This document shows positions 33,550 through 44,759 of a stretch of DNA of 64,000 nt, piece by piece. Origin of the DNA: Limosilactobacillus caecicola (lineage in GTDB: Bacteria > Bacillota > Bacilli > Lactobacillales > Lactobacillaceae); contig NZ_CALPCI010000003.1 in the NCBI RefSeq assembly GCF_943192935.1, positions 1-64,000 on the forward strand, in the 5' to 3' direction. The notes below the pieces were generated by a model that was not told the DNA's origin, ran no database searches, and saw nothing but the letters and a program-made list of their open reading frames with translations. A program made the translations under genes and the position numbers. Positions within the stretch are counted from its first letter, which is position 1. Each line of letters starts with the position of its first letter.

Positions 33550-34566
33550 TTACCTTTGATCATGCGGGTATTCGATTCCTAAATGTTGATAAGCTGCGGG
33601 AGTTACCACCCGGCCCCGTGGCGTTCGCGAAAGATAGCCAATTTGCAATAAATAAGGTTCATACATGGATTCGATGGTGTCCACCTCTTCACCAATATTA
33701 GCGGCAATCGTTTTTACCCCAACCGGACCACCATGATAAAAGTTAATCATAGTCATCAACATTTTGCGATCCACTTCGTCCAGTCCCTGATCGTCAACCT
33801 GTAACAAATTCAAGGCCTTAGTAACGATATCGGAATCAATCGCTGGTTTTTGAGCGACCTGTGCAAAATCGCGGACCCGTTTTAATAGGCGGTTCGCAAT
33901 TCGCGGTGTTCCACGGGATCTAAGGGCCAGTTCATGGGCCCCGGAGTCATCAATTTTAGTTTGGAAAATTCCCGCACTTCTGATAATAATTTGATTTAAT
34001 TCATCCGCGTTGTAGTATGCCATGTGTTCAACAATCCCAAACCGATCACGTAATGGTGCTGATAGAATTCCAGCTCTCGTGGTCGCTCCAATCAACGTAA
34101 ATGGCGGCAACGGAAAGTGAACCGGATGGGCGGTTGGACCTTCCCCAACCACGATATCGATATAAAAATCTTCCATGGCTGAGTACAACATTTCTTCGAC
34201 AACCTTAGGAAGTCGGTGAATTTCATCAATAAATAACACATCGCCGGGTTGCAACTCATTCAGTAAAGCAACCAAGTCACCAGGTTTTTCAATTGCTGGA
34301 CCACTCGTTGTTTTGATATGCACACCCATTTCATGAGCAATTACCATTGCTAAAGTCGTCTTCCCCAGGCCAGGCGGACCATACAATAAAACATGATCTA
34401 AGGCTTCTTCCCGTGATTTAGCAGCTTTGATATAGACCTGAAGCTCTCTTTTGATTTTGGTTTGGCCAATATAATCAGTTAATGTCTGGGGCCGCAAGCT
34501 TTTTTCCACCAGGTTCTCATCATCACCAGCTGATTGACCAGACATGATATTTGGTTCTTCACTCAC
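33550..34566 (-). CDS. ruvB: Holliday junction branch migration ATPase RuvB
   Basis: A 338-residue AAA+ motor. Residues 16-40 hold the family start [17 protein letters not shown], Walker A is GPPGLGKTT near 65, Walker B is [10 protein letters not shown] near 115, sensor 1 is GATTRAG near 160, and the C-terminal winged helix ends with [14 protein letters not shown]. It drives branch migration with RuvA. It lies about 20 bases downstream of ruvA. Confidence 0.97.
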   Translation of the reverse strand: MSEEPNIMSGQSAGDDENLVEKSLRPQTLTDYIGQTKIKRELQVYIKAAKSREEALDHVLLYGPPGLGKTTLAMVIAHEMGVHIKTTSGPAIEKPGDLVALLNELQPGDVLFIDEIHRLPKVVEEMLYSAMEDFYIDIVVGEGPTAHPVHFPLPPFTLIGATTRAGILSAPLRDRFGIVEHMAYYNADELNQIIIRSAGIFQTKIDDSGAHELALRSRGTPRIANRLLKRVRDFAQVAQKPAIDSDIVTKALNLLQVDDQGLDEVDRKMLMTMINFYHGGPVGVKTIAANIGEEVDTIESMYEPYLLQIGYLSRTPRGRVVTPAAYQHLGIEYPHDQR

Positions 34567-34586
34567 GCGTTTTCAACTCCTTTCGA

Positions 34587-35189
34587 TTAACTTAGGAGAC
34601 TGAGCCCCCTACGCAGGTATTGGTCCGTGGACAACGAATTTTCTTTCAGAAGGGCCCTTTTGACTTTTTTAACGTCTTTTTCAGGATAACCCAGAGCCTT
34701 TAAAGCGGCCAATGCATCCGCCAATTCAGTATTCACCTGATCCGCTTGTGGAACATTCATCGTTTCTTGCTGCAGGTCAAAGGTCGGCAATAGCGAATCA
34801 ACCTTATCTTGCAGCTCAATGATAATCCGTGAGGCAGTTTTCTTGCCAATTCCGGGGAACTTAGTAATATAGCCAACGTTATTGTTGGCAATTGCTTCCA
34901 CCAAGCCAGCATGATCCGGATTGGCCAAAATTGCTAAGGCACTTTTGGGACCAATTCCAGAAACATTTAATAATTTTTGAAATAATCGTTTCTCATCACT
35001 ACTGTGAAAGCCAAACAAACTAATGTCATCATCGCGAACCGCTTGGTAGATAAATACTTTCACATTCGGGTGATTCATTTCAAAACTGTACGGGTTAGCA
35101 ACCTGAACTCGATATCCAACCCCACCCACTTCGATGATAATTGCATCTGGTTGTGCAGTGGTAATTGTACCAATTAAATACTCATACAT
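34587..35189 (-). CDS. ruvA: Holliday junction DNA-binding protein RuvA
   Basis: About 200 residues. The N-terminal OB fold begins MYEYLIGTITTAQPDAIIIE. Two helix-hairpin-helix motifs follow (VSGIGPKSALAIL near residue 75; FPGIGKKTASRII near 110), and the C-terminal RuvB-contact domain ends at LLS. The ATG at 35189 has AGAGG upstream; the longer reading starts inside mutL. The order mutS-mutL-ruvA-ruvB is one repair operon. Confidence 0.96.
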   Translation of the reverse strand: MYEYLIGTITTAQPDAIIIEVGGVGYRVQVANPYSFEMNHPNVKVFIYQAVRDDDISLFGFHSSDEKRLFQKLLNVSGIGPKSALAILANPDHAGLVEAIANNNVGYITKFPGIGKKTASRIIIELQDKVDSLLPTFDLQQETMNVPQADQVNTELADALAALKALGYPEKDVKKVKRALLKENSLSTDQYLRRGLSLLS

Positions 35190-35199
35190 CTTTGTACCT

Positions 35200-37212
35200 C
35201 TAATACTCATGGTCATCAAAGTCATTGGCAAACGGTTGATGACTTTCTTGAATTCGTTTAAACAATTTTTCTAAATCAGTGTCCGTAAAATGGATCAGGA
35301 CCGGTCGACCATGTGGGCAATTAAAAGGATTCTCACAAGCAGGCAGCTTCTTTAAAAGCGCCTTGGCTTGCAAATCATCAAGGTGGTGATTGGCCTTGAT
35401 TGCCCGCTTACAACTCATCATAATGGCCGTTTTCGCACGAAATTCAGTAACCGTTAATTCACCATTGGCAATGACCCAATCGATCATTTCACGTGCGGTC
35501 GCCTCTTCTTGGCCATCAATAAACCAGACCGGGTGGCTTGATAGGAGAAAGCTATTTTGCCCAAATGGTTGGAGCTTGATTCCAACCTGGGACAAAACAT
35601 CAAGGTGATCGTTAATCTTTAAAGCATCCGGAACCGAATAATTCAGCACTAGCGGTTGCAGAAAATTTTGTTGATCCGCGGAGACTTCACCAATTTCCCG
35701 TCGAAACCGTTCATAGTTAACCCGCTCCTGAGCCGCATGTTGATCAACAATATACAAGCCATCAGAAGCCTGGGCTAACAAGAAGGTGCCCTGCAGTTGG
35801 CCAATATATTGCAAGTCCGGAAAACGTTCTTCAGCCTCATTAGATTGATCATCAATCGCCAAACTGACTTCTTCTGAATGGAATTCTGCTGTTGACTCTT
35901 CCAAAGTCGGATTGCCAGTCTCAAAGGTCGGGATACTTTCATTTTGGTAACGCTCATCGAATTTTTGCAGTGCTGGCTGGTGTAATTCAGCCCGGTTATG
36001 GATAATGATTGGGTCAGTAACATTACTATCTGCTCCATCTGCCGCAACGGGGTTATTTGATACTGTTTCAGCAGGCTGGAGCGCCGCTTGCACGGCAGAT
36101 CCCGGTTTTGGTGAGTCGCCGAATTTTCCATGATAATGGCCTGTCATCTCCTGAACCGAATCAGTTGCAGGTAGCCGTTTTTCTAATAAATCGCCAGCAC
36201 GTGTTCCCACATCAGGAATTAAATTCTGCCGGCCAATTGCTTGACGGATGGTCTCACTAATCAGCGTTGATAACTGTGGTTCCTTGCTTAACCGTACTTC
36301 ACGTTTGGCAGGATGAACGTTCACATCCACTAATAAAGGATCTAAATCAATATTGATTGCCACTACTGGGTACCGCCCAACCATTAACTTAGAACCATAA
36401 CCAGCAATCACTGCTTTTGCTAACTGAAAATTACGAATGTAACGATGATTAATTGTGATGGTCAGATATTGGCGACTGGCCCTGGTTAATTCTGGTAACG
36501 AAATGTAGCCACTAACTTCAAAATCATTATCTTTTCCATGAATTGGCAACATTTTTCGCCCAACCTTCACTCCATAAATGGCCGCAATCACCTGCTGAAG
36601 GTTACCATTACCTGCGGAACGAAACAATTCTTTTCCATCATGAGTAAACGTAATTGCCACGTCCGGATGCGACAAAGCCAAACGGTCAATAATATCCACC
36701 ATGCGACTAAGTTCGGTATGTGGTGATTTCAAATATTTCAACCGGGCGGGAGTATTGAAGAAGAGTTCTTTGACGGTGACATCGGTCCCCCGACGTGCTG
36801 CAGCCGCAGTACATTCGGCAACCTGACCACCATGAAGGTGAATCATTGTCCCCGACTGCTCATTACCGGTCGCGGTTTTCATAACTACATCTGCAACAGA
36901 AGCAATACTAGGCAGGGCTTCGCCACGGAATCCCATCGTCTGGACCCGAAAGAGGTCTTGACGGGAGGTGATTTTGCTAGTTGCATGACGTTTAAAGGCT
37001 TCTTTGACGTCATCATTAGCAATCCCACTACCATCATCAATGACCCGAATTTCGCCAAGGCCCGCTTTAGTCACGAGGACGTCAATTCGCTGGCTACCCG
37101 CATCTAACGAATTTTCGACCAATTCTTTAACAATTGATGCCGGGCGTTCAATGACTTCACCAGCAGCAATTTGATCCGCTAAAACTGTATTTAAGACATG
37201 TATTTTCCCCAA
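35200..37212 (-). CDS. mutL: DNA mismatch repair endonuclease MutL
   Basis: A 670-residue GHKL ATPase. N-terminal motifs: ELVENSLDAGS near residue 32, DDGSGI near 59 and TMGFRGEALPSIA near 92. The C-terminal nicking site DQHAAQERVNYE near 493 and CPHGRP near 630 show it is an endonuclease-type MutL. The middle linker (residues 345-465) is poorly conserved. The start codon is TTG, with AAGGGTGA eight bases upstream. It follows mutS by 13 bases. Confidence 0.96.
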   Translation of the reverse strand: MGKIHVLNTVLADQIAAGEVIERPASIVKELVENSLDAGSQRIDVLVTKAGLGEIRVIDDGSGIANDDVKEAFKRHATSKITSRQDLFRVQTMGFRGEALPSIASVADVVMKTATGNEQSGTMIHLHGGQVAECTAAAARRGTDVTVKELFFNTPARLKYLKSPHTELSRMVDIIDRLALSHPDVAITFTHDGKELFRSAGNGNLQQVIAAIYGVKVGRKMLPIHGKDNDFEVSGYISLPELTRASRQYLTITINHRYIRNFQLAKAVIAGYGSKLMVGRYPVVAINIDLDPLLVDVNVHPAKREVRLSKEPQLSTLISETIRQAIGRQNLIPDVGTRAGDLLEKRLPATDSVQEMTGHYHGKFGDSPKPGSAVQAALQPAETVSNNPVAADGADSNVTDPIIIHNRAELHQPALQKFDERYQNESIPTFETGNPTLEESTAEFHSEEVSLAIDDQSNEAEERFPDLQYIGQLQGTFLLAQASDGLYIVDQHAAQERVNYERFRREIGEVSADQQNFLQPLVLNYSVPDALKINDHLDVLSQVGIKLQPFGQNSFLLSSHPVWFIDGQEEATAREMIDWVIANGELTVTEFRAKTAIMMSCKRAIKANHHLDDLQAKALLKKLPACENPFNCPHGRPVLIHFTDTDLEKLFKRIQESHQPFANDFDDHEY

Positions 37213-37225
37213 ATCTAATTCACCC

Positions 37226-39883
37226 TTACTTTAGCTTCTGCTGCCACTGGTAGACTTGATTCATGACATCCATCGGTGTCATGCTCATTAAGTCTAAGTC
37301 CTTAATTTGTGATAATAACTTGGCCTGCTTCTTTGGTAGTTGCTGAGTCGGTGCAGGCGTGAACAATTCTAATTGGCCATTTTCTTCTGCGGTTAAATTA
37401 GCTGGTGACTGATCTACATTAGACGACGATGACTCATTGACGGTTTGGACCTGTTCGTCAGCCGCCTGGTGAGCAGTCTGCACGTCTGCATAATCATTTT
37501 CATGCTCTTTTTCTAACCCCGCTAAAATCTGGTTGGCCCGCTTTAAAAGCGAACTAGGCATTCCCGCTAACTTAGCAACGTGAACCCCATAAGATTTATC
37601 CGCCGGGCCTGCTGAGACCTTATGAAGGAAGATTAATTGACCATTTTCTTCCGTCGCCCCAACATGCACATTCTTTAATTTAGTTAACTGGCCTTCTAAA
37701 CTCGTCAACTCATGATAGTGGGTTGAAAACAGCGTTTTAGCATGAACATTGTCATGAACATACTCAATAATCGCCTGTGCCAAGGCCATTCCATCATAGG
37801 TTGCCGTCCCGCGACCAATTTCGTCAAACAGAATCAAACTATTCGCCGTCGCATGTTGTAAGGCATTATTTGCCTCCATCATTTCAACCATGAAGGTACT
37901 CTCTCCTGAAACTAGATCATCGGCGGCACCAATTCTCGTAAAAATTTGATCAAAAATTGGTAAATTGGCCTCGTCCGCTGGGATAAAACAGCCCATCTGC
38001 GCCATCACAGCAGATAAAGCTAGTTGACGCATGTAGGTACTTTTCCCTGACATGTTAGGTCCCGTAATCAATAAAATGTCCGTATCGTTACCCATCAACA
38101 CGTCATTTGGGACATATTCTTGGTGGCCCATAAATTTTTCCACGACCGGGTGACGGCCATTCTTAATCATTAACTGGTGATCATGATTTAATTGTGGACG
38201 GACAAAATGATAATCCTCCGAAACCACCGCGAAACTTTGCAGAACATCCAGTTCGGATAATGCACCAGCGAGTTTTTGAAGGCGTTCAATCGCCGCTTTG
38301 ACTTGTTCACGAACTTCAACAAATAGATCATATTCCAGAGCGGTTGATTTTTCCTGAGCCCCGAGAATTAAGGCTTCTTTCTCTTTTAGTTCAGGTGTCG
38401 AAAAACGCTCCGCATTGGTTAAGGTTTGTTTTCGTTCATACCGGTCTTGAGGCAACTTGCTCAGGTTAACCTTGGTGACTTCGATATAGTAACCGAAGAC
38501 GTGATTATAGCCGATTTTCAAGTTATTAATCCCGGTCGCTTCCCGTTCCCGTTGCTGAAGATCAGCGATCCATTGCTTCCCATTACTCATCGCATCGCGA
38601 TAGCGATCTAATTGATCATTGTAATGGTCCTTAATAACCCCACCTTCAGTAACCGAAATCGGCGGGTCATCGATAATTGATTCATCAATTAAATTCGCAA
38701 TGTCTTCCAGTGGATCCATTTTATTCACCAGCTCATCAAACACTGGTGAATCCATCGTCTCCAAAATATATTTAATTTTTGGCACCTGCTGCAAGGATGT
38801 CTTTAATTGAATTAAGTCGCGTCCATTAACACTGCCATATGCCACTCGGCCAGCAAGTCGTTCCAGGTCATAAACCTTAATCAGTTCTTCTTGTAAGTTT
38901 TTACGTTCAAAGTAGTTATCCAACAACACTTGAACTTTATCCTGTCGCTCTTCAATTTGATCGACTTTAATTAGTGGCCGATCAAGCCACCGTTTTAACA
39001 ACCGACTTCCCATCGCAGTCTTAGTCTCATCAAGGAGCCAGACAAGCGTTCCTTGACGTTTGCCACTGCGCATATTCGTCATTAATTCTAAATTAGTTTT
39101 GGAATAGTGATCGATTTTCATATAAGCACTGGGTTGATAAGATTGCGCCAACTGCATATGCGCAAGTGAGCGTTTTTGGGTGGTGAGCAGATAGGAAACC
39201 AAAATAGCAACGGTGTGCCGTTGATGCTCATCAGTCAAGTTTTGGGTAAGGTAGTTAACCTCTGATTGTGTTGAAATGTCTGACTGGGTTGATATTAAAA
39301 TATTGCGTTGCTTTAATTGTTCAACAATCTTGGCAGGTAAATCGGTCAAGTGAACAACTTCCCGTGTTTGTAAATTAATCAGTTCATTCATTAATTCACT
39401 TTGGTGCTGAAAAGTTGTTGTTTTCAATTCACCAGTTGAAAGATCCGTATAAGCTAAGCAATAATCCTGACCATCATAGTCGATAGCAGTTAAGTAATTA
39501 TTGCTTTGTGCCTGATCACCCTTCAGATCCATTTGTGTTCCTGGAGTCACTAATCGGGTCACTGCCCGTTTGACCATTCCCTTCGCCTTTTTAGGGTCTT
39601 CCATTTGTTCACAGATTGCAACTTTATAGCCCTTATCAATTAGGATATCTACATAATTGTCAACTGCGCGGTGGGGAACCCCACACATGGGAATCGGATT
39701 CTTGGCACTGTGACTACGACTAGTCAAGGTTAATTCAAGCAATTGAGCACCCTTTACTGCATCATCATTAAATAGTTCATAAAAGTCACCCAACCGATAA
39801 AATAAAAAAGCATCAGGATACTGATCCTTGACCTTTTGATATTGTTCCATCATTGGTGTTAATTTTTTGGCCAACCTACTCAC
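37226..39883 (-). CDS. mutS: DNA mismatch recognition protein MutS
   Basis: An 885-residue mismatch-binding ATPase. The Phe-X-Glu wedge lies in RLGDFYELF near residue 29-37; Walker A is [10 protein letters not shown] near 615 and the Walker B/signature region is [16 protein letters not shown] near 690. A variable linker (815-855) precedes the C-terminal helices. The start is GTG at 39883 with a weak binding site; a later start a few codons in would lose nothing essential. It heads the mutS-mutL-ruvAB transcript after the rny terminator. Confidence 0.96.
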   Translation of the reverse strand: MSRLAKKLTPMMEQYQKVKDQYPDAFLFYRLGDFYELFNDDAVKGAQLLELTLTSRSHSAKNPIPMCGVPHRAVDNYVDILIDKGYKVAICEQMEDPKKAKGMVKRAVTRLVTPGTQMDLKGDQAQSNNYLTAIDYDGQDYCLAYTDLSTGELKTTTFQHQSELMNELINLQTREVVHLTDLPAKIVEQLKQRNILISTQSDISTQSEVNYLTQNLTDEHQRHTVAILVSYLLTTQKRSLAHMQLAQSYQPSAYMKIDHYSKTNLELMTNMRSGKRQGTLVWLLDETKTAMGSRLLKRWLDRPLIKVDQIEERQDKVQVLLDNYFERKNLQEELIKVYDLERLAGRVAYGSVNGRDLIQLKTSLQQVPKIKYILETMDSPVFDELVNKMDPLEDIANLIDESIIDDPPISVTEGGVIKDHYNDQLDRYRDAMSNGKQWIADLQQREREATGINNLKIGYNHVFGYYIEVTKVNLSKLPQDRYERKQTLTNAERFSTPELKEKEALILGAQEKSTALEYDLFVEVREQVKAAIERLQKLAGALSELDVLQSFAVVSEDYHFVRPQLNHDHQLMIKNGRHPVVEKFMGHQEYVPNDVLMGNDTDILLITGPNMSGKSTYMRQLALSAVMAQMGCFIPADEANLPIFDQIFTRIGAADDLVSGESTFMVEMMEANNALQHATANSLILFDEIGRGTATYDGMALAQAIIEYVHDNVHAKTLFSTHYHELTSLEGQLTKLKNVHVGATEENGQLIFLHKVSAGPADKSYGVHVAKLAGMPSSLLKRANQILAGLEKEHENDYADVQTAHQAADEQVQTVNESSSSNVDQSPANLTAEENGQLELFTPAPTQQLPKKQAKLLSQIKDLDLMSMTPMDVMNQVYQWQQKLK

Positions 39884-39924
39884 CCCGTCTAATTTTAAAA
39901 GATTCTTTACGCCTTATTTTAAAC

Positions 39925-39957
39925 TAAAAAAGCTGGGGATGATATCCCAGCTTTTTC
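39925..39957 (-). terminator. Terminator of rny
   Basis: On the minus strand AAAAAGCTGGG and CCCAGCTTTTTT pair closely over a short loop and end in a T tract, starting directly after the rny stop codon. Confidence 0.88.
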
Positions 39958-41505
39958 TTATTTCGCATAATCAACAGCCCGGACTTCACGGATGACCGTC
40001 ACTTTAATATGTCCTGGGTATTCAAGCTGATCTTCAATTTCATGCTTAATATCATGGGACAACGCTGCCGCTTGATTATCTGAAACCTTCTTTGGCTTGA
40101 CAATCACACGTACTTCACGCCCCGCTTGAATAGCATAACTATGGTCAACACCTTTATGACGATTAGCAATTTCTTCCAACTGCTTCAATCGTTGAATGTA
40201 TTCATCTAATGACTCACTCCGCGCACCTGGCCGCGCACCTGAAATAGCATCAGCAGCTTGAACAAGGACAGCAATCGTTGAGGTAGCCGGAACATCTCCA
40301 TGATGTGAAGCGATAGTGTTAATCACAACTGGATTTTCTTTATACTTCCGCGTTAATTCCACACCCAACTCCACGTGAGAGCCATCAACCTCATGATCAA
40401 TTGCTTTACCAATATCATGCAATAAGCCGGCACGCTTAGCTAATGTCGTATCTTCACCAAGCTCAGCAGCCATAATTTCCGTCAATTTTGCGACTTCAAT
40501 CGAGTGTTGAAGAACATTTTGACCATAACTAGTACGATACTTCATCCGACCAATCGTTTTAATCAAGTCTGGATGCATCCGGTGAATTCCAAGATCAAAA
40601 ATCGTTTCTTCACCAACTTCACGAAGTTGTGCATCCATATCCTTGCGGGCTTTTTCCACCGCTTCCTCGATACGAGCAGGATGAATCCGCCCATCTTGAA
40701 TCAACCGTTCCAATACCATTTTGGCAATTTCACGCCGGACTGGATCAAATCCACTCAAAACCACTGCTTCTGGAGTATCATCAATAATCAAATCAATCCC
40801 CGTCAGTGTTTCAAGAGTTCGGATGTTTCTACCTTCACGACCAATAATCCGACCTTTCATGTCATCGTTTGGTAAGTTAACAACGGAAACCGTTGCTTCA
40901 GATACCATGTCAGCACTACTCCGCTGGATCGCACTAACAATTAAACTCTTTGCCTTTTTTTCTGCTGTTAATTGCGCATCTTCTTCGCTTTCACGGATCA
41001 TCTTGTCACGTTCTACTACCAGTTCATCCTTCAACTTGTCCAGTAAAATCGTTTTGGCTTGATCCTCACTTAAGCCAGCAACTTCCTGTAATTTTTGGGT
41101 TTGCTGCTTAATCAAATTTGCTACTTGTTCATGATCTTTTTGAACTTGTTCCCGTTTTTCATCTAATTTAGATTCCCGAGAACTAATTACATTTTCACGA
41201 TCTTCTAAGGCACTATCCTTCCGATCTAACGTATTTTCCCGCTGAATCAACCGTTCCTCTTGTTTTTGAACTTCCTGACGGCGATCCTGCAAGTCCTGTT
41301 CTACGCTTTCACGATAGCGGTGACTTTCTTCTTTGGCCTCTAAAATGGCCTCTTTTTTTTGAGTTGCCGCTTCTTTTTTAGCCGATGAAATAATTTCCTT
41401 AGCATTATTTTTAGCTTGTTCCACTTGACGCTCAACAATCATCTTGCGAATGAAATAGCCAAAAAAACAAGCAACAATAGCGATGATGGCCGTCAATATA
41501 ATCAT
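39958..41505 (-). CDS. rny: Ribonuclease Y
   Basis: A 515-residue membrane-anchored endoribonuclease that starts mRNA decay in Firmicutes. An N-terminal helix (residues 2-18) is followed by a long Lys/Glu/Gln coiled coil (30-180), a KH domain with [15 protein letters not shown] near 215, and the HD domain with [12 protein letters not shown] near 364 and SHHGD near 400. It lies downstream of recA with a terminator between. Complete length. Confidence 0.96.
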   Translation of the reverse strand: MIILTAIIAIVACFFGYFIRKMIVERQVEQAKNNAKEIISSAKKEAATQKKEAILEAKEESHRYRESVEQDLQDRRQEVQKQEERLIQRENTLDRKDSALEDRENVISSRESKLDEKREQVQKDHEQVANLIKQQTQKLQEVAGLSEDQAKTILLDKLKDELVVERDKMIRESEEDAQLTAEKKAKSLIVSAIQRSSADMVSEATVSVVNLPNDDMKGRIIGREGRNIRTLETLTGIDLIIDDTPEAVVLSGFDPVRREIAKMVLERLIQDGRIHPARIEEAVEKARKDMDAQLREVGEETIFDLGIHRMHPDLIKTIGRMKYRTSYGQNVLQHSIEVAKLTEIMAAELGEDTTLAKRAGLLHDIGKAIDHEVDGSHVELGVELTRKYKENPVVINTIASHHGDVPATSTIAVLVQAADAISGARPGARSESLDEYIQRLKQLEEIANRHKGVDHSYAIQAGREVRVIVKPKKVSDNQAAALSHDIKHEIEDQLEYPGHIKVTVIREVRAVDYAK

Positions 41506-41635
41506 TTTGACCCCTCCAAATCAACTATTGAGTTGTGATCTCATCAATCAATTTATAAAATTACGTGCAGAAACACGCACAGACTCAATTTTAAACTTTG
41601 TTTTAGGGGGTGTCAATAATGCCGTCATAATTGTA

Positions 41636-41665
41636 AAAACAGAATTGATGACGTCACCAATTCTG
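41636..41665 (-). terminator. Terminator of recA
   Basis: On the minus strand CAGAATTGGTGA and TCATCAATTCTG form a near-perfect stem and continue into TTTTTAC. Confidence 0.85.
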
Positions 41666-41675
41666 CTTAAGTTCT

Positions 41676-42746
41676 TTATTCTTCTGTTGCCTCTTCAATC
41701 GTCTCTTGCTTGCTTTCCGTAGAGTCTTGTTCAGCTTGTTGTTTTTCCTCATCACTAACGGGCATATTATATGCTTCGCGAACTTTGGTCATCAGGGTCT
41801 GCATTTGATCAGGGTGAGCTTCCAACCACTTCTTCGCGTTTTCCCGTCCTTGACCAATCCGTTCAGAACCATATGAATACCAAGCACCACTCTTTTTAAC
41901 AAGATCTTTGTCAGCAGCCATGTCAAGCAATTCACCGGTCTTCGAAATCCCGGTACCATACATAATGTCAACTTCAGCCCGTTTAAATGGCGGCGCAACC
42001 TTGTTCTTCACAATTTTAATTTTGGCACGGTTACCAATGACATTCGTACCATTTTTTAACTGTTCACCACGACGAATTTCCATTCGGATTGTCGAATAAA
42101 ATTTCAATGCGCGTCCACCTGGCGTCGTTTCAGGGTTACCAAACATGACACCAACTTTTTCACGAATTTGATTGATAAAGATAGCAATTGTCTTGGTTTT
42201 ATTAATTTCACCAGAAAGCTTTCGCAAAGCCTGTGACATTAACCGAGCTTGCAACCCAACGTGAGTGTCACCCATTTCACCTTCAATTTCAGCCCGGGGA
42301 ACTAGAGCAGCTACTGAATCAACCACTACGATGTCAACAGCACCACTAGCAATTAGTGCATCAGCAATTTCAAGCCCCTGTTCACCAGTATCAGGTTGTG
42401 ATAGCAACAAGTTATCAATATCAACCCCAAGAGCTTGGGCATATTGTGGATCCAGGGCATTTTCTGCATCGATATAGGCAGCAGTCCCACCTTGCTTTTG
42501 CACTTCAGCAACTGCATGCAAGGCAACTGTCGTCTTACCAGAACTTTCTGGACCATACATTTCAATAATGCGGCCACGAGGATAACCACCTACACCAAGC
42601 GCATCATCAATGGCTAATGAACCACTTGAAATGGTAGCGATTTGTGTGTCGGCGGCATCACCCATCCGCATAATCGAACCCTTACCAAAGTTCTTTTCAA
42701 TTTTCTTGAGGGCATTATCTAATGCCGCTTTTCTTTGATCTGCCAT
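41676..42746 (-). CDS. recA: Recombinase A
   Basis: A 356-residue strand-exchange protein and SOS co-protease. Walker A is [10 protein letters not shown] near residue 66, Walker B lies in [15 protein letters not shown] near 139, and the DNA-binding loops include [18 protein letters not shown] and [17 protein letters not shown]. The C-terminal tail is Glu/Gln-rich. A LexA box and promoter precede it, just after the cinA stop, so it is SOS-inducible and may also be read from cinA during competence. Confidence 0.98.
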   Translation of the reverse strand: MADQRKAALDNALKKIEKNFGKGSIMRMGDAADTQIATISSGSLAIDDALGVGGYPRGRIIEMYGPESSGKTTVALHAVAEVQKQGGTAAYIDAENALDPQYAQALGVDIDNLLLSQPDTGEQGLEIADALIASGAVDIVVVDSVAALVPRAEIEGEMGDTHVGLQARLMSQALRKLSGEINKTKTIAIFINQIREKVGVMFGNPETTPGGRALKFYSTIRMEIRRGEQLKNGTNVIGNRAKIKIVKNKVAPPFKRAEVDIMYGTGISKTGELLDMAADKDLVKKSGAWYSYGSERIGQGRENAKKWLEAHPDQMQTLMTKVREAYNMPVSDEEKQQAEQDSTESKQETIEEATEE

Positions 42747-42779
42747 TATTTTCCTCCTTTTAATCAGGAACCTAATTTA

Positions 42780-42807
42780 ATGATATCAGTTTTTAACCAA
42801 ATTACAA
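42780..42807 (-). promoter_or_regulatory. recA promoter
   Basis: Minus-strand TTGTAA (42802-42807) and TATCAT (42780-42785) with a 16-nt spacer, about 33 nt before the recA start codon and just downstream of the LexA box. Confidence 0.55.
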
Positions 42808-42815
42808 GGAAAAGT

Positions 42816-42829
42816 CGAACCAATGTTCG
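42816..42829. promoter_or_regulatory. LexA (SOS) box upstream of recA
   Basis: CGAACCAATGTTCG is a perfect CGAAC-N4-GTTCG Gram-positive SOS operator. It lies between the cinA stop and the recA promoter, so LexA should control recA independently of cinA. Confidence 0.88.
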
Positions 42830-42831
42830 CA

Positions 42832-44079
42832 CTATTTTTGTGATTGTAATAAGTGGTGAAGCATCAACAAACCGCGTTGAACACTTTGCTGACGAATTGC
42901 TTGACGACCCATTCGTTGGGACAAATGCAGTTGTTTAGTGATGATTTGTTCTCCAAACTGCACCCCAATCCAGACTTCGCCCACTGGATGACCATCTAGT
43001 CCATCTGGCCCTGCTACTCCCGTAAAGCCGACCCCAATCTCAGCACCCGTCAATTGTCGACTACGGGCTGCCATAGCACCAGCAACTTCTCCACTGACAA
43101 CACTGTATTGAGCGATTTTTTCAGCTGGAATACCCAATAACTTTGTTTTCATTTCGGTAGCATAGGTGACAAAGCCACCAGCAAAAACATTAGATGCGCC
43201 TGGAACGCCACAAATTGTGGCTTGAAACAATCCCCCGGTTAAGCTTTCAGCAGCTGAGACCGTTAAATCACGTTTTTTTAGCTCCTTAACAACCTGTCCC
43301 GCCAAAGTGATCTCGTTACCAGTTCCATAATAATACTTACCTAATTGCGCGATAATTTTTGCTTCTGCCGTCTTTAAGAGTTGTTGGGCGGTGTCACATT
43401 GCTGATCAAAAACTGTTAACCGAACCTGCGTTTCACCCGGTTGGACATAGGAGGTGGCCACCACAGGACCAGCAGTGCCGATAATTTCCTGGATATCATC
43501 CATCAAGGTTGATTCGGGATATCCAACAAAATGCAAATTCAAACTCGCAATGGTTTGGTTGTCTGCTAATTGGTGCAATCGGGGAAGAAGACTCTTCTCT
43601 ACCATCGCCTTAAATTCACGCGGTGGTCCAGGCAAAACGACATAGGTATGCGCGCCTTGTTGAATCAGGGAACCTAATGCCAACCCTACTGGATTAGGCA
43701 GGGCCTCTCCACCGCCTAAATAATATGCTTGGCGAATGTTTTCAGGGGCCAATGCAACTTCCCGTTGCTTAAAATCAGCTTGTAATTGTTCCCAATACTT
43801 TTGGTCAAGTTTCAAGTCGGCCCCCACTGCATCCGCAACACTTGCCATTGTAACATCATCTTGGGTTGGGCCTAACCCACCACAGATAAAAATTAACTCC
43901 GCCCGTTGCGCTGCCTGATGAATTGCTGCGATGATCCGTTGCCGATCATCGTTAACCGTCGTTTGCCAGTAATCTTTAATATTCAATTGACGTAATTGAT
44001 CAGCTAAAAAGCGCGCATTGGTATTGGTAATTTGGCCTAAAGTAATTTCAGTACCAACTGAGATAATTTCTGCTTCCAT
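42832..44079 (-). CDS. cinA: Competence/damage-inducible protein CinA
   Basis: A 415-residue two-domain protein. The N-terminal MoaB-like/COG1058 domain shows SVGTEITLGQITNTNA at residues 7-22 and GGLGPTQDD near 73. The C-terminal PncC amidohydrolase domain shows SAAESLTGGLF near 278 and GVTGVAGPDG-like VGFTGVAGPDG near 350. In streptococci CinA brings RecA to the membrane during transformation and is a late competence gene. A competence-type motif CGTCTTTAAA lies 27 bases before the ATG. Confidence 0.95.
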   Translation of the reverse strand: MEAEIISVGTEITLGQITNTNARFLADQLRQLNIKDYWQTTVNDDRQRIIAAIHQAAQRAELIFICGGLGPTQDDVTMASVADAVGADLKLDQKYWEQLQADFKQREVALAPENIRQAYYLGGGEALPNPVGLALGSLIQQGAHTYVVLPGPPREFKAMVEKSLLPRLHQLADNQTIASLNLHFVGYPESTLMDDIQEIIGTAGPVVATSYVQPGETQVRLTVFDQQCDTAQQLLKTAEAKIIAQLGKYYYGTGNEITLAGQVVKELKKRDLTVSAAESLTGGLFQATICGVPGASNVFAGGFVTYATEMKTKLLGIPAEKIAQYSVVSGEVAGAMAARSRQLTGAEIGVGFTGVAGPDGLDGHPVGEVWIGVQFGEQIITKQLHLSQRMGRQAIRQQSVQRGLLMLHHLLQSQK

Positions 44080-44096
44080 TAATAGTTCCTCCAGTA

Positions 44097-44106
44097 TTTA
44101 AAGACG
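44097..44106 (-). promoter_or_regulatory. Candidate competence promoter element before cinA
   Basis: Minus-strand CGTCTTTAAA, directly after a T run, 27 nt upstream of the cinA ATG. It is identical to the motif before comGA. The function is inferred. Confidence 0.45.
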
Positions 44107-44143
44107 AAAAAAAGCTGCGAAATAACTAATTATTTCAACAGCC
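44104..44143 (-). terminator. Terminator of the ymfF-ymfH-rodZ-pgsA operon
   Basis: On the minus strand GCTGTTGAAATAA and TTATTTCGCAGC pair over a four-base loop and run into seven T residues. Confidence 0.85.
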
Positions 44144-44150
44144 TTGATAT

Positions 44151-44735
44151 TTATTTAAACCCGTCGGCAAAAACACCCCGACCTTGGATAAAGTAATCAA
44201 CCCCGGAATATACCGTAAAGAAGAGGCAAATGTATAACATGATTTGACCAAATGGAATGTTCCAAAGGGCAAAAATTGCATTATGCAACAGTAAAAAGAT
44301 GATCGCAATAAACTGAGTAGTCGTTTTAATTTTTCCGGGCATTTTGGCGGCAAGAACTTGTCCATTTTGTTCAACAATCAATAACCGTAACCCAGTAACG
44401 GAAAGTTCTCGCCAAATAATTATACAAGTTACCCAGGCAGGAACCGCATGACTAGCCGTTAAAACAATAAACGCCGTCATTACCAATAACTTATCTGCTA
44501 ACGGATCGGTGAATTTACCAAAATTTGTCACCAGATGATCCCGCCGTGCAATCCGCCCATCCAGATTATCGGTAATCGTTGCCGCGATAAATAAGATAGT
44601 CGCGATCAACTGAGCGATCGGAACCGTCGCTCCCAAGAAACTCACATTTCCCCAACCGAATGGTACCACCATTAAAATTAAGAAAAATGGAATGATGATC
44701 AATCTGACAATCGTCAGTTTGTTTGGTAAATTCAA
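44151..44735 (-). CDS. pgsA: CDP-diacylglycerol-glycerol-3-phosphate 3-phosphatidyltransferase
   Basis: A 194-residue membrane enzyme making phosphatidylglycerol phosphate, the committed step to anionic phospholipids. The CDP-alcohol phosphotransferase signature DGRIAR, then GKFTDPLADK, lies near residues 58-83, where the Asp residues bind metal. Further helices follow. NLPNKLTIVRLIIIPFFL at the start is typical of PgsA. It is between rodZ and cinA as in other Firmicutes. Confidence 0.95.
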   Translation of the reverse strand: MNLPNKLTIVRLIIIPFFLILMVVPFGWGNVSFLGATVPIAQLIATILFIAATITDNLDGRIARRDHLVTNFGKFTDPLADKLLVMTAFIVLTASHAVPAWVTCIIIWRELSVTGLRLLIVEQNGQVLAAKMPGKIKTTTQFIAIIFLLLHNAIFALWNIPFGQIMLYICLFFTVYSGVDYFIQGRGVFADGFK

Positions 44736-44759
44736 AACAAATCCTCCCTAGTAAATAAA

